DNA of 27,214 bases from JAWPMV01 sp038527215 (GCA_038527215.1 JBCBGC010000116.1:1-27214), one strand, 5' to 3'. Shown: positions 7,999 through 15,477, counted from the first letter of the stretch. Made by a program: numbers and translations. The notes: a model not told the origin generated them from the sequence alone.

Positions 7999-8958
7999 AT
8001 GCAAAGAATCATCCTCATTGCCCTGACCAGCCTCCTTTTTTCTGCTTGTTTAAGAGAAGAAACCCCCGTGGCTCCCTATGACCGGGGAGATGCCACCCTG
8101 GATGCCGTCAAGCTCCAGGCAGAGTATAGCCAACAAATCTGGTACGATCTGGGCACAGCCTCTATCGTGAAAACTTCTCCTAAGATTTCCTGGGACCTGG
8201 CTTTTAGCTGTGGAGATACGGGCCACGCCGTTTGGCTGAACACCAGTCTGGCCATGATGGCTGCCCCCACCGGAGAAACGGATTTTGCCACGGTAGGCAG
8301 TACCGCAGGTTTTTCCCTCATCCCTGACCATCCCACCGGAATCTGGGATTCGCTCGCGCTCCGGCAGCTGGCCCAGGGAGAGGTCTACTTGATCGAGCGA
8401 GGCTTCAAACCCGATGGCAAGCAGCTTGGCAAACGCAAAATTCAATGGGTTGGCGAGGGTCGCGATTATTATGAAATCCGTTATGGCGAACTCTCTGATG
8501 TCACCGGGAAAGTAATCCGGATAGAAAAAGATAGTCGGTATAATCGAGTGGCTTTTTCCTTTACTTCAGAAGAAATGGTGGAGCTAGAGCCGCCGAAAGA
8601 TCAATATGATTTGGTTTTTACCCAGTACACCGAGGTTTTTTATGATCCCTATCTGCCGTATTTGGTAACGGGGGTGCTGCTCAATCCCCATCAAACCCGG
8701 GTGGCCCGGATCACGGACCTTCCTTTTGAAGGGGTCAGTCTGGCGGATGCTGAAGAAGACCATTTTTCAAGCCTGCGAAACGCCATTGGCTATAACTGGA
8801 AAAGCTACAACTACCAGACCAGTACCTTTATCGTGCATGATACGGTGAACTACCTGATTCAGGATGCGGAAGGCTTTTATTATAAACTCCATTTCACAGA
8901 CTTCTATGATGATCAGGGACAAAAAGGCACCCCTACTTTTGAATTTCAGAAGTTGTGA
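7999..8958 (+). CDS. hmuY2: HmuY-family haem-binding lipoprotein
   Basis: A 319-residue outer-membrane lipoprotein; the signal peptide ends in the lipobox LFSAC, placing the lipidated Cys at residue 17. The body matches the HmuY pattern in the same order as the protein at 546-1793: YSQQIWYDL, ISWDLAF, QYDLVFTQYTEVF, AIGYNWKSYNY, and a final YYKLHFTDFYDDQGQKGTPTFEF. That last segment is a hallmark of HmuY-type proteins. It lacks the T9SS tail of its paralogue and so is surface- or periplasm-anchored by lipid. Three bases separate it from hmuR, so it is the usual receptor-partner haemophore, delivering haem to HmuR. The segment equivalent to the first protein's DMAGHQT contains no His here (SEEMVE), suggesting a different ligand set. 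The gene symbol only marks it as the second copy. Confidence 0.85.
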   Translation: MQRIILIALTSLLFSACLREETPVAPYDRGDATLDAVKLQAEYSQQIWYDLGTASIVKTSPKISWDLAFSCGDTGHAVWLNTSLAMMAAPTGETDFATVGSTAGFSLIPDHPTGIWDSLALRQLAQGEVYLIERGFKPDGKQLGKRKIQWVGEGRDYYEIRYGELSDVTGKVIRIEKDSRYNRVAFSFTSEEMVELEPPKDQYDLVFTQYTEVFYDPYLPYLVTGVLLNPHQTRVARITDLPFEGVSLADAEEDHFSSLRNAIGYNWKSYNYQTSTFIVHDTVNYLIQDAEGFYYKLHFTDFYDDQGQKGTPTFEFQKL

Positions 8959-8984
8959 TAGGTAGCAGGATTGTGCAGGCAGGC

Positions 8985-10145
8985 CTATGATATTTCTTTC
9001 TCCAGGAGCTCATCCACCAACTGTTCAAACTGCCATAGGAGTTTTTCATAGCTGCCCACCGTAAGCGTGGTTCGGGAAAAGCCGTTAAAGCTCTTTTGTT
9101 GCAGCGCGGCCATGTCATTGTCTTCACTGATCGCCTTCCAAAAAATATGGGCGTTCAAATCCCAGTACTTTTTCTCTTCCTCCGTTTCCGGCTCCTTAGG
9201 CAGCAGCATAAAAGCCTTGTAGTGGGTGGTTTTTTCATCGATGGGACAAAAGGATACGACCATTAAATGATCAGGCTCAATGAGCACGATGGTATTGGGG
9301 AAAATATGGATCAGGATATTGGCCCCTTTTCGCAGCTGCCAGCTTTCCTGGGGTTGGTTCTGCATCTTTTTCATGGCTCGCTTCGGAAATACAATGGCGC
9401 TATGTCGCTTATTCTCCATGGGCAGGCTCATATTATCCAGGAAATATGGCCCGATGGTTTTGGCATGCGCGATTTTGAAATGGTATCCTTCTAAGGCACC
9501 ATCTACCAACAGTTTCCAGTTAAAATCCAGCTGACCACTCGTGGGGAAGTAAGGTGTGAGCGAACCGAAATCAAATCCTTCCGTCAAGGATTCGACTTCT
9601 GCTAACCAGGCATCGATCTCGAAGGTAGCCCGCAGATCTGGATTGGGAAGCACGAACACCATGCCCCACCTGACCCAGCAATCCAATTCAATCAGGCTAT
9701 GGGTCTGCACATCTACTTCCTCAAAACCCTGGGCATGAAACACTCGCTGCAAACAGCCGGTGGTATCATAGGTCCAGGCATGATAAGGACAAACGATATG
9801 CTTTTTGATGTGGCCTGTTTCTTCAGAAAGGAGGCGCACGCCACGGTGGCGACACATATTGAGAAAAGCCCGAATCCCGCCATCTTGTCCTTTGACCACC
9901 ACAATGGGGGCTCCAGAAAGATCATGGAGAAAATAATCACCGGGATTTTTGAGCTGGCCAGCGGGCCCGGTAACGATGGGGTGGTTTCTAAAGATTTGGG
10001 ATTGCTCCTCCTGGAAACGCGTTTCAGAGACATATCGGTCCGCATCGATTTGATGGGTGATGCCATCGACCTCTGCTTTGTTCCGCTGTTGTTCCAGCTT
10101 CTCAAAAACCTGCTGAATGAGTTGGATTTGCCTTTCTTTTTTCAT
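8985..10145 (-). CDS. Rieske non-haem iron oxygenase, alpha subunit
   Basis: A 386-residue soluble oxygenase of the ring-hydroxylating / quaternary-ammonium oxygenase superfamily. The N-terminal Rieske domain binds [2Fe-2S] through Cys98-x-His100 and Cys119-x2-His122 (NMCRHRG ... CPYHAWTY). The C-terminal catalytic domain begins FNWKLLVDGALEGYHFKIAH: His222 and His227 are the mononuclear-iron ligands, with acidic Glu219 in the position that bridges electrons from the neighbouring subunit. Asp342, in SEDNDMAALQQ, is the likely third ligand. All catalytic residues are present. The substrate cannot be read from sequence, and no beta subunit, ferredoxin or reductase gene is adjacent. It converges on the haem locus (27 bases between stops) and follows the Crp/Fnr gene, with an FNR-type box 47 bases before its ATG. 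Confidence 0.9.
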   Translation of the reverse strand: MKKERQIQLIQQVFEKLEQQRNKAEVDGITHQIDADRYVSETRFQEEQSQIFRNHPIVTGPAGQLKNPGDYFLHDLSGAPIVVVKGQDGGIRAFLNMCRHRGVRLLSEETGHIKKHIVCPYHAWTYDTTGCLQRVFHAQGFEEVDVQTHSLIELDCWVRWGMVFVLPNPDLRATFEIDAWLAEVESLTEGFDFGSLTPYFPTSGQLDFNWKLLVDGALEGYHFKIAHAKTIGPYFLDNMSLPMENKRHSAIVFPKRAMKKMQNQPQESWQLRKGANILIHIFPNTIVLIEPDHLMVVSFCPIDEKTTHYKAFMLLPKEPETEEEKKYWDLNAHIFWKAISEDNDMAALQQKSFNGFSRTTLTVGSYEKLLWQFEQLVDELLEKEIS

Positions 10146-10162
10146 TGTAGCCTCGTTTGAAA

Positions 10163-10207
10163 TAAAGGTAGGAGCTATTCCAGAGAGGCCGCTTGATCTA
10201 TATCAAG
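10163..10207 (-). promoter_or_regulatory. FNR-type box plus -7-like element upstream of the Rieske oxygenase
   Basis: CTTGATCTATATCAAG (10192-10207) is a perfect inverted repeat matching TTGAT-N4-ATCAA, the FNR/FixK-class consensus. Read on the minus strand, TACCTTTA follows at 10170-10163, a 6-of-7-like match to the Bacteroidota -7 consensus TAnnTTTG. The box centre then lies about 41 bases before the implied transcription start, the class II activator position. That implies a very short 5' leader of about 12 bases. The box overlaps the last codons of the regulator gene. The promoter part is inference. Confidence 0.6.
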
Positions 10208-10772
10208 AATTCGATTTGGCCCGAATCCGACTAAGCGTCTCAGGCGTCATTCTCAACATAGAAGCCAGGTATTGGAGCGGCAATTCGTTAAACATCTTTT
10301 TATCCGACTGAAACAGGAATTGATAGCGCTCCTCGGCGGACATAGAAAGCAGGGCATACACCCGATTTTCCAGGGCCGACATCAACTTGATCAAAAACAG
10401 CTTTTCATAGGCATCCCATTCGGGAACCTTCTCGCGCATGCCTTGATAGGCTTCGTAGGTGAGGGCATACAGGGTGGTATCAGCCAGGGCTTGAATGTTC
10501 CATTTGGCGGGTTCCTGTAAAAAGAAACTTGCCACGTCGGTAACGATATGGTATTTGCTAAAAATCCAATGGGTGATCTCCTTGTCGAGAGAGTAGGAAA
10601 AAAATCGCAGGTATCCCTCCTCAATAAAGCACAACTTATGAAGAGCTTGCCGCTCTTTTACCAGGAAAGTGCCTTTTTCCAGCCGTTCTTCCTGAAAGCA
10701 GTCCATGATGGCCGGAACCAACCGGGTTGGTAGGCCTAAGTCTTTTTCCAAAAAAGACGCAAACAAATCCAT
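10203..10772 (-). CDS. Crp/Fnr-family transcriptional regulator
   Basis: A 189-residue regulator starting at the ATG at 10772; an upstream in-frame ATG at 10814 would add an aromatic-rich 14-residue stretch unlike the family's N-terminus, so I prefer the shorter form. A cyclic-nucleotide-binding-type beta-barrel occupies roughly residues 15-110 (EKGTFLVKERQALHKLCFIEEGYLRFF), followed by the dimerisation helix and a C-terminal helix-turn-helix (LPLQYLASMLRMTPETLSRIRAK). The recognition helix carries E178-x2-S181-R182, the ExxSR motif that reads TTGAT half-sites in FNR-class proteins. Only two cysteines are present, too few for an FNR-type [4Fe-4S] sensor, so the signal is unknown. A perfect TTGAT-N4-ATCAA box lies at its 3' end, just upstream of the Rieske oxygenase, which is the obvious target. 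Confidence 0.85.
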   Translation of the reverse strand: MDLFASFLEKDLGLPTRLVPAIMDCFQEERLEKGTFLVKERQALHKLCFIEEGYLRFFSYSLDKEITHWIFSKYHIVTDVASFFLQEPAKWNIQALADTTLYALTYEAYQGMREKVPEWDAYEKLFLIKLMSALENRVYALLSMSAEERYQFLFQSDKKMFNELPLQYLASMLRMTPETLSRIRAKSNS

Positions 10773-10885
10773 GAAGAAGGTTTTCCCGAAAAAGATAGAG
10801 AAAATTCCTGGCATACAGCCTTGAGAGGTGTTACAGAGGGGATATTAAGCAGAGAGAGGCGGGTTGGGGGTGCTCTTTTTCAGAC

Positions 10886-11278
10886 CTATTGATCATCTTC
10901 AAGCAGGCAGGCTTGGCACTTACCTACCAGGAAAAGTTCAGCCGTGTCTATCCGATGGTGAGGAAGGGAAGGAATAACGAAATCAAACGAGAGACATTCG
11001 ACTTTGCCGCAGGTTTTACACTGAAAATGTGGGTGAGCTTTCAAATGATCGCCCGAAAACTCCTGTCTTCCTTTTGCATACCATCTGCGGCCATCACTCC
11101 CGGTAAAGGAATGCAGGGTCCCGTCTACTTCCAGTCTTTCCAGAATACGATATACGGTGGTCCGGTTCATCTCCTCATGCAGTTCCTCCGCTAAAGCGAC
11201 TACAGAAACCGCTTCCTGGCACTCTGTAAATTTATTAAGGATCAACTTGACTGCTCTGGTTTTCCGGGTCGTACTCAT
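10886..11278 (-). CDS. Fur-family transcriptional repressor (Zur-like by context)
   Basis: A 130-residue metal-responsive regulator. A winged helix fills residues 1-70, with the recognition helix in NRTTVYRILERLEVDGTLHSF, the standard Fur-family motif. The dimerisation domain has a His cluster (His78, His82, His84 in DHLKAHPHFQC). It also has a structural zinc site of two Cys pairs, Cys87/Cys90 (CKTCGK) and Cys121/Cys124 (CQAC), plus Cys95. Sequence alone does not separate Fur, Zur and Mur. The neighbours favour Zur: a His-rich lipoprotein, a CobW metallochaperone, a MerC protein, and the palindrome TGCAACA-N-TGTTGCA in front of three nearby transcription units. It is the last gene of a minus-strand group with the His-rich lipoprotein and the DUF3299-like gene, though 245 bases separate it from the former. 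Confidence 0.85.
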   Translation of the reverse strand: MSTTRKTRAVKLILNKFTECQEAVSVVALAEELHEEMNRTTVYRILERLEVDGTLHSFTGSDGRRWYAKGRQEFSGDHLKAHPHFQCKTCGKVECLSFDFVIPSLPHHRIDTAELFLVGKCQACLLEDDQ

Positions 11279-11523
11279 GGGTTGAAGTTTTCGCCGAAAA
11301 AGGCAGAAGAAAGCAGCTGGATCATTCTCTTGAACAGCATTTGCCTGTCGGTTTCGTTAGGAGATAGAGATCAGTTGACGGGTTGATAGGGAGGGACTCG
11401 CAGGGGGTATCATATCTGACTGAGCCTCCACAATCGGAGCATCTGGGTCTCCTTCGAAGCAGGCTTGCTTAGACAGCTTCCACGTGGTGCTTGATTGAGG
11501 CGACAGACATGATGCATAAAACG
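11279..11523. other. Intergenic region, no gene seen
   Basis: No convincing coding frame. Small dyads are visible (AAGCA/TGCTT at 11457-11470 and CCACGTGG at 11480-11487) but none is followed by a T-run in the direction of the flanking minus-strand genes. It must hold the promoter of the Fur-family gene unless that gene is read through from upstream. No TGCAACA box was seen here. Confidence 0.4.
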
Positions 11524-11949
11524 CTAGGGACTGGTGGGAAGCGAACCAGCCAGTTGCCGGGCCTGCTGGAGCAAGCCTTGTACTTCCTGGGCCAGCGCCT
11601 CCTGCAGTTTCAAGATCTCCAAAGGAGGCAGGTTCTCCATCAGTTCTTCTTTCGCGTGGTCGTGGTCATGATCATGGTTGTGGTCATGTCCTTCTGCATG
11701 TTCAAAACCTGGGACCTCTACAAGTTGATCCTCCCACTGATGTACGGCTTCTTCTAACTGCTTCACCATTTGCTGCTGCTCACCCGTCAAAGAATCTAAG
11801 GGTATGGCTTTTAATTCCATCTCTACAGAATCTCGAACCTTCAGGGCCATCTGGTGAACCTTGAAGGCATCCTCCAGATGGGGATCTTTCTCGTTGTTTT
11901 GGCAGGCCACTAAGACCATGAGACTGATGCCGAGCACGTATCGAAGCAT
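11524..11949 (-). CDS. Small His-rich lipoprotein, probable periplasmic/surface metal binder
   Basis: A 141-residue lipoprotein. I start at the ATG at 11949 because it gives MLRYVLGISLMVLVAC, a short signal peptide ending in a lipobox with Cys16; the longer frame from 12009 would bury that signal. After a helical, charged region comes a His/Asp run at residues 84-98 (HAEGHDHNHDHDHDH), then another amphipathic helix (LEILKLQEALAQEVQGLLQQARQLAG). The HD-repeat resembles metal-buffering stretches in zinc and nickel proteins; metal storage or presentation at the membrane is inferred. It stands between a DUF3299-like protein and the Fur-family regulator on the same strand. I do not recognise a named family. 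Confidence 0.75.
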   Translation of the reverse strand: MLRYVLGISLMVLVACQNNEKDPHLEDAFKVHQMALKVRDSVEMELKAIPLDSLTGEQQQMVKQLEEAVHQWEDQLVEVPGFEHAEGHDHNHDHDHDHAKEELMENLPPLEILKLQEALAQEVQGLLQQARQLAGSLPTSP

Positions 11950-12050
11950 ATTTAGTGTTGTAAGTTGTATAGGGCTAGCGACGGTATATGATATGGTCAT
12001 CTTATGCAAAATTTCAGCTTATTCTTCTCTGGTGGGATGTTTTGCCAGGC

Positions 12051-12485
12051 TTATTCTATTTCCTCTGCCTCATCCAATAAATACATCAAGCCTTCCCCAC
12101 TATCGCTCAGGCGTAAATATCCCCTTAGTTTTAGGCGGTCATCCAACACATACCGCTTGCTCCTGTCCACAAACCACACATCCATGACGGAGGAAAGGCC
12201 AGCCCTTCCGCAAAAAAAGCAAGAGGCGTAGGGGAACTGGGAAAGCACATAGCGGCTACCGGTGATATCCAGGGGCACGATATATCCTTCGATTTCGACC
12301 AGATCTCCATCTAGTTTCTTAAGTGCTTTGGAAAATCGGGGCCGTTCCACCAGATAGCCTGTTCTCAGGTCAACCCCTTTTATATAGCTCACTTCATTGA
12401 GGAGCGGCCAGTCTATCATGGTTTGACCAAGCAGAGAGGCACCCAAAAGCCAGAGCAGGAAGAAAAGGCAATACCGCATAGTCAT
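12051..12485 (-). CDS. DUF3299-like secreted protein with CFFC motif
   Basis: A 144-residue exported protein. The signal peptide (MTMRYCLFFLLWLLGASLLGQ) could equally start at the Met two codons in. The mature part holds DLVEIEGYIVPLD, then YVLSQFPYASCFFCGRAG, then SVMDVWFVD, and ends in RLKLRGYLRLSDSGEGLMYLLDEAEEIE. The 'GYIVPLD ... CFFC' arrangement is characteristic of a small conserved periplasmic family (COG3495/DUF3299-like); its function is unknown, and the paired Cys suggest metal or redox chemistry. Members are often found near metal-transport genes, and here it leads a minus-strand group with a His-rich lipoprotein and a Fur-family repressor. A TGCAACA palindrome lies 226 bases upstream. 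Confidence 0.75.
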   Translation of the reverse strand: MTMRYCLFFLLWLLGASLLGQTMIDWPLLNEVSYIKGVDLRTGYLVERPRFSKALKKLDGDLVEIEGYIVPLDITGSRYVLSQFPYASCFFCGRAGLSSVMDVWFVDRSKRYVLDDRLKLRGYLRLSDSGEGLMYLLDEAEEIE

Positions 12486-12853
12486 TATTTTTCAACGGAG
12501 GTTTTTGGAGGCCTTCAAAATCCGCTAAAAAGGAAATCCAAAAGGCCCGGAGCCCATATTTTTTCAAGCTCCTCTTATACTATTTGACATAGTGGCAGAG
12601 ATCCCTATCGCAAGCATGGATTTTAGGCTAAATTTATCTTTACCAGACCATACATGCAGGATTTGAATATCCTTTTACACACCTGCAATTAGGAAAATAT
12701 CCACCAAATTTGCAACAGTGTTGCACATGCAGTAAGATGGCAAATGTGAGGTGGGAGCTAAAGAAATATCAGGAATTGGGAGCGAAAAAACTGGCTACGC
12801 TCTTTCGTCAGAGAACCTGGAATCCTCATTATAGAAAAAAGGGCTGAAGGCGC
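12486..12853. other. Intergenic region with metal-type operator; doubtful small plus-strand frame
   Basis: Between the DUF3299-like gene and the end of DUF418 there is no clear gene. The region contains the TGCAACA palindrome at 12711-12725, listed separately. A short plus-strand frame from ATG 12737 to TGA 12847 codes for 36 residues, ten of them Lys or Arg. It begins 11 bases after the palindrome but has no ribosome-binding signal that I can see, and I do not call it as a gene. Confidence 0.4.
12711..12725. promoter_or_regulatory. Perfect TGCAACA-G-TGTTGCA palindrome (candidate Zur-type box 1)
   Basis: TGCAACAGTGTTGCA has two exact 7-base arms around a central G, the 7-1-7 layout typical of Fur-superfamily operators. 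It stands 226 bases before the DUF3299-like gene on the minus strand. The identical 15-mer recurs at 22923-22937 and a one-mismatch version at 19231-19245. Confidence 0.65.
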
Positions 12854-14089
12854 TTATTTCCGGTCCCTGGCTCCATAGGACAACTTCCGCCAAACGAATT
12901 CTAAGGGGCCTTGGGAGAATCGACCTAACCAGACCCGGCTAAAGGCCCATTGCGCAATCAGGATCACCAGGGCAATGAAGGGAATGGAAGAAAAAGGAAT
13001 TTCACGCATCAGGGCAAAGCCATACCCAAAAAATAGCAGGACTGCCATCACATTTTGAAAAATATAATTCGTGAGGGCCATGCGTCCCAGGAGGGCAAGG
13101 TTTTGGAACCATTTACGCGCCCGGCCACGGGCCCATAGATACACGAAGAGCATGGCAATCCCCAGCGCCAGAGAGGTCGAACCGACATGATACACCAGCC
13201 CCTGGAGGAGTCCTATTTCAGTCAGGGCAAAAGGAGTGCCTATAAGCCCTTTGATCACCGCATAGGCGAGAGACATCCCTAGCCCCAAAACGCCAATCCA
13301 TACGGCCAGCTTCGGCACTTCAACCTGCCTGGCGCGGAGCTTGGGTAGCCACCTCCTCGCCAGCAACAAGCCAATCAAAAACAACCCCAGCACCTGAAAA
13401 TACCGCCCGGATATGAGGTAACTCATAGGCCGGGGAATGGCATACAGGATATTTACGGCGGCTACCTCGGACGGTATTTCGGAAGTCCGCATTTCCAGCA
13501 GCGACAGATCAGCAAATCCCCATTGAGCCTTCAGGTCTAGCGAAAACGCCCGCAACGACCCCCAAAAACTTGCTTCTGGGGTCATATACATCAAGAGATG
13601 AATAAAAAGAGGGATGATCAACAATGCGCCTATCCAGCGTAGCAGCGTCCGGTCGGAAAGGTTCATAAATAAGGGTAAAAGCATGCCCAGCAAGCTATAC
13701 AAGGTCAAAATGTCTCCATTCCACACCAGGTACATATGCAACAAACCGATGATCAGCAGTATGCTCATTCTCCTAAACCAAAAGGCAGCAAAATTCACCT
13801 GGGCAGATCGGAAACGTTCCGCCTGTAACGCAAATCCCACCCCAAAGAGGATGGAAAAAATTCCATAAAACTTGCCTTCAACAAACCAGTCTATGCAAAA
13901 CAACACGGCCCGGTCCAGCGTCGGCAACGCGACGATTTCTGCCGGGGCATAAGTATTATATCCGATGAAGCTGTACAGGTTGGCTACCAGTATCCCAAAG
14001 AGGGCAAATCCCCGCAGGGCATCCAGGACCTCCAGGCGTTCCGCGCCGGTGGTTGGCTTTATGCCTGCTACTGAGATTTTCTCGGTCAT
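12854..14089 (-). CDS. DUF418 family inner-membrane protein
   Basis: A 411-residue polytopic membrane protein. The N-terminus GAERLEVLDALRGFALFGILVANL is the standard opening of DUF418 proteins. The C-terminal third contains LLGRMALTNYIFQNVMAVLLFFGYG, the diagnostic DUF418 segment, and a final FSRVWLGRFSQGPLEFVWRKLSYG, where GPLEWLWR is usual. About ten hydrophobic segments are visible. Function is unknown; the family is often described as putatively involved in transport, and the opening is shared with acyltransferase-like membrane proteins. It starts 74 bases after the second DUF3526 permease stop and could be the last gene of the CobW-MerC-ABC unit, or stand alone. Confidence 0.85.
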   Translation of the reverse strand: MTEKISVAGIKPTTGAERLEVLDALRGFALFGILVANLYSFIGYNTYAPAEIVALPTLDRAVLFCIDWFVEGKFYGIFSILFGVGFALQAERFRSAQVNFAAFWFRRMSILLIIGLLHMYLVWNGDILTLYSLLGMLLPLFMNLSDRTLLRWIGALLIIPLFIHLLMYMTPEASFWGSLRAFSLDLKAQWGFADLSLLEMRTSEIPSEVAAVNILYAIPRPMSYLISGRYFQVLGLFLIGLLLARRWLPKLRARQVEVPKLAVWIGVLGLGMSLAYAVIKGLIGTPFALTEIGLLQGLVYHVGSTSLALGIAMLFVYLWARGRARKWFQNLALLGRMALTNYIFQNVMAVLLFFGYGFALMREIPFSSIPFIALVILIAQWAFSRVWLGRFSQGPLEFVWRKLSYGARDRK

Positions 14090-14151
14090 AGGTCTTTCAT
14101 AAACGTGATGCCTCCTGCCCCTTGTTTATGGGTTGATCGTCGCCCTGGTGG

Positions 14152-14177
14152 AATCCCTGCTGATTAATTCAGGGATT
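14152..14177 (-). other. Hairpin spanning the stop codon of the second permease
   Basis: AATCCCTG (14152-14159) and CAGGGATT (14170-14177) are exact reverse complements around a 10-base loop that contains the TAA stop of the permease (14164-14166 on the minus strand). No T-run follows in the minus direction, so it is not a standard terminator. It may affect termination of translation, mRNA stability, or coupling to the DUF418 gene. Confidence 0.5.
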
Positions 14178-15477
14178 GCTGGTATTCAAGATATTTTTGC
14201 TTGTTGACTTCTACCCCATTCCAGGTATCCAATACCAATACCTTGATTTGCTTGTCGATCATCTGTTGAATTTCGTCCCGGTAGGCCTGGTAATCCTGGT
14301 AATGCGTCCCTGAAAGCTGGTTAAGCTTGTTTAGCATAAAACTCACAGGATTGAACCAATAAGAATAGCTAATTAACCGATTCCGGCTTTGGTTTCGACC
14401 CTCGATCTTACCGATACTGGCTTTAATCAACTCGTTAGAGAGAGCGGTGGCAGCCTGGTTAGCAGCAATGCGCTTAGGTTGGCCTGCCTCATCGGTCAGA
14501 TTGTTACTCATTTCGGGAAACAAAGCCAACACCCGGGCTTGAAGCACACTGTCCGGTTCATCATACAGCGCGTAGGTGTCATCTCTTTGGGCATCAATTA
14601 AATCCGTCATCAGACTGGGGGGCTGCCGGATGCTCACCCACTGGTGAACCGCAGCGGGAATGATGAAGGCCAGCAACAACCAAACCCCCAGCATTTGGAG
14701 CGTATTTCCTATGGTACTTTTGCCCTGCCAGAGAATGAGGCCAAAGAGGAATAACCACAATCCCAGGTATAGCAAGTGCCAAAGGTATAAGCTAAAAAAA
14801 GAGGGGATGGCGGTCGGAGAAACGCCCGTTAACGCAGCGCCCAAAAGCATCAGGACCAGCAGCAATACAGCCACCAAGCCTCCATAGAAGGAAACTCTTG
14901 CCCATAACCAGGTGCGTTCTGTCCCTGTCTGCGTGTAGATGAGAGAAAGAAAGCCCTCATCAGCTTCTGCGCCTTTAACGTTGTACAGGAAGATCAGCAA
15001 TAAAAGGGGGAGTAAATACAAGGAGACAAAGGAGAAATCCAGGGTACCCGATTGCAGTCTTTCAGGATTGGCTATTTCTTCTGCCATATCTGCATCATAG
15101 GTACTGCTCCTAAAGTTTACGCTTTTATAGAACCCATACTGTTCAGCTTGGCCTATGCTGTACACCATGGCCGGAGAAGGTTTTTTGAAATGGTAAACCG
15201 GCGTATACCATACCGCCCAATAGGGTGTGGTCAGATCGACCCAGGGACGAGCTTTAGGGCCTTTTTCACCCGAATCATAATAGGCCAAATAGGTGGCCCG
15301 GTCCGTGAGCATCTCCGCCTCGATGCTTTCCAATTCCTCGGTCTGCTTGTGAAACAATGAGGCGCCATTTTGTAAGGCATACGTACTGGCACCCGCAAAA
15401 AGGAAGATGGCGACCAGTTTAAAAGGGGTGCGGACAAAATGCCTCCATTCGTATAAAAAAATCGTGAAGAACTTCAT
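14164..15477 (-). CDS. ABC-2 type transporter permease, DUF3526 family (second)
   Basis: A 437-residue membrane protein starting at the ATG at 15477 (MKFFTIFLYEWRHFVRTPFK); the frame extends upstream but that part is inside the preceding gene. One membrane segment near the N-terminus is followed by a large extracytoplasmic loop (about residues 40-150), then a block of hydrophobic segments (FSFVSLYLLPLLLLIFLYNVKGAEADEGFLSLIYTQ and the stretch to about residue 280), then a long polar region and a C-terminal tail. This layout, with 'EWR/F' at the N-terminus and a big periplasmic loop, is that of the DUF3526/ABC-2 permeases that work in pairs with one ATPase. It overlaps the previous permease by ATGA (4 bases). 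The substrate is unknown; context suggests a metal-related role. Confidence 0.8.
   Translation of the reverse strand: MKFFTIFLYEWRHFVRTPFKLVAIFLFAGASTYALQNGASLFHKQTEELESIEAEMLTDRATYLAYYDSGEKGPKARPWVDLTTPYWAVWYTPVYHFKKPSPAMVYSIGQAEQYGFYKSVNFRSSTYDADMAEEIANPERLQSGTLDFSFVSLYLLPLLLLIFLYNVKGAEADEGFLSLIYTQTGTERTWLWARVSFYGGLVAVLLLVLMLLGAALTGVSPTAIPSFFSLYLWHLLYLGLWLFLFGLILWQGKSTIGNTLQMLGVWLLLAFIIPAAVHQWVSIRQPPSLMTDLIDAQRDDTYALYDEPDSVLQARVLALFPEMSNNLTDEAGQPKRIAANQAATALSNELIKASIGKIEGRNQSRNRLISYSYWFNPVSFMLNKLNQLSGTHYQDYQAYRDEIQQMIDKQIKVLVLDTWNGVEVNKQKYLEYQQSLN

Noticed and set aside
9699..10160. Plus-strand open frame (153 codons) across the start of the Rieske oxygenase
   Set aside because: It opposes the Rieske Cys-His motifs and has no family resemblance.
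10203..10772. Oxygen-sensing FNR
   Set aside because: Only two cysteines are present and they are not in an FNR-type N-terminal cluster, so a [4Fe-4S] oxygen sensor is not supported despite the FNR-type box.
11650..11695. Repetitive GTGGTCATG-like tract that could be taken for a tandem repeat element
   Set aside because: It is the coding sequence of the His-Asp run in the lipoprotein and follows codon spacing.
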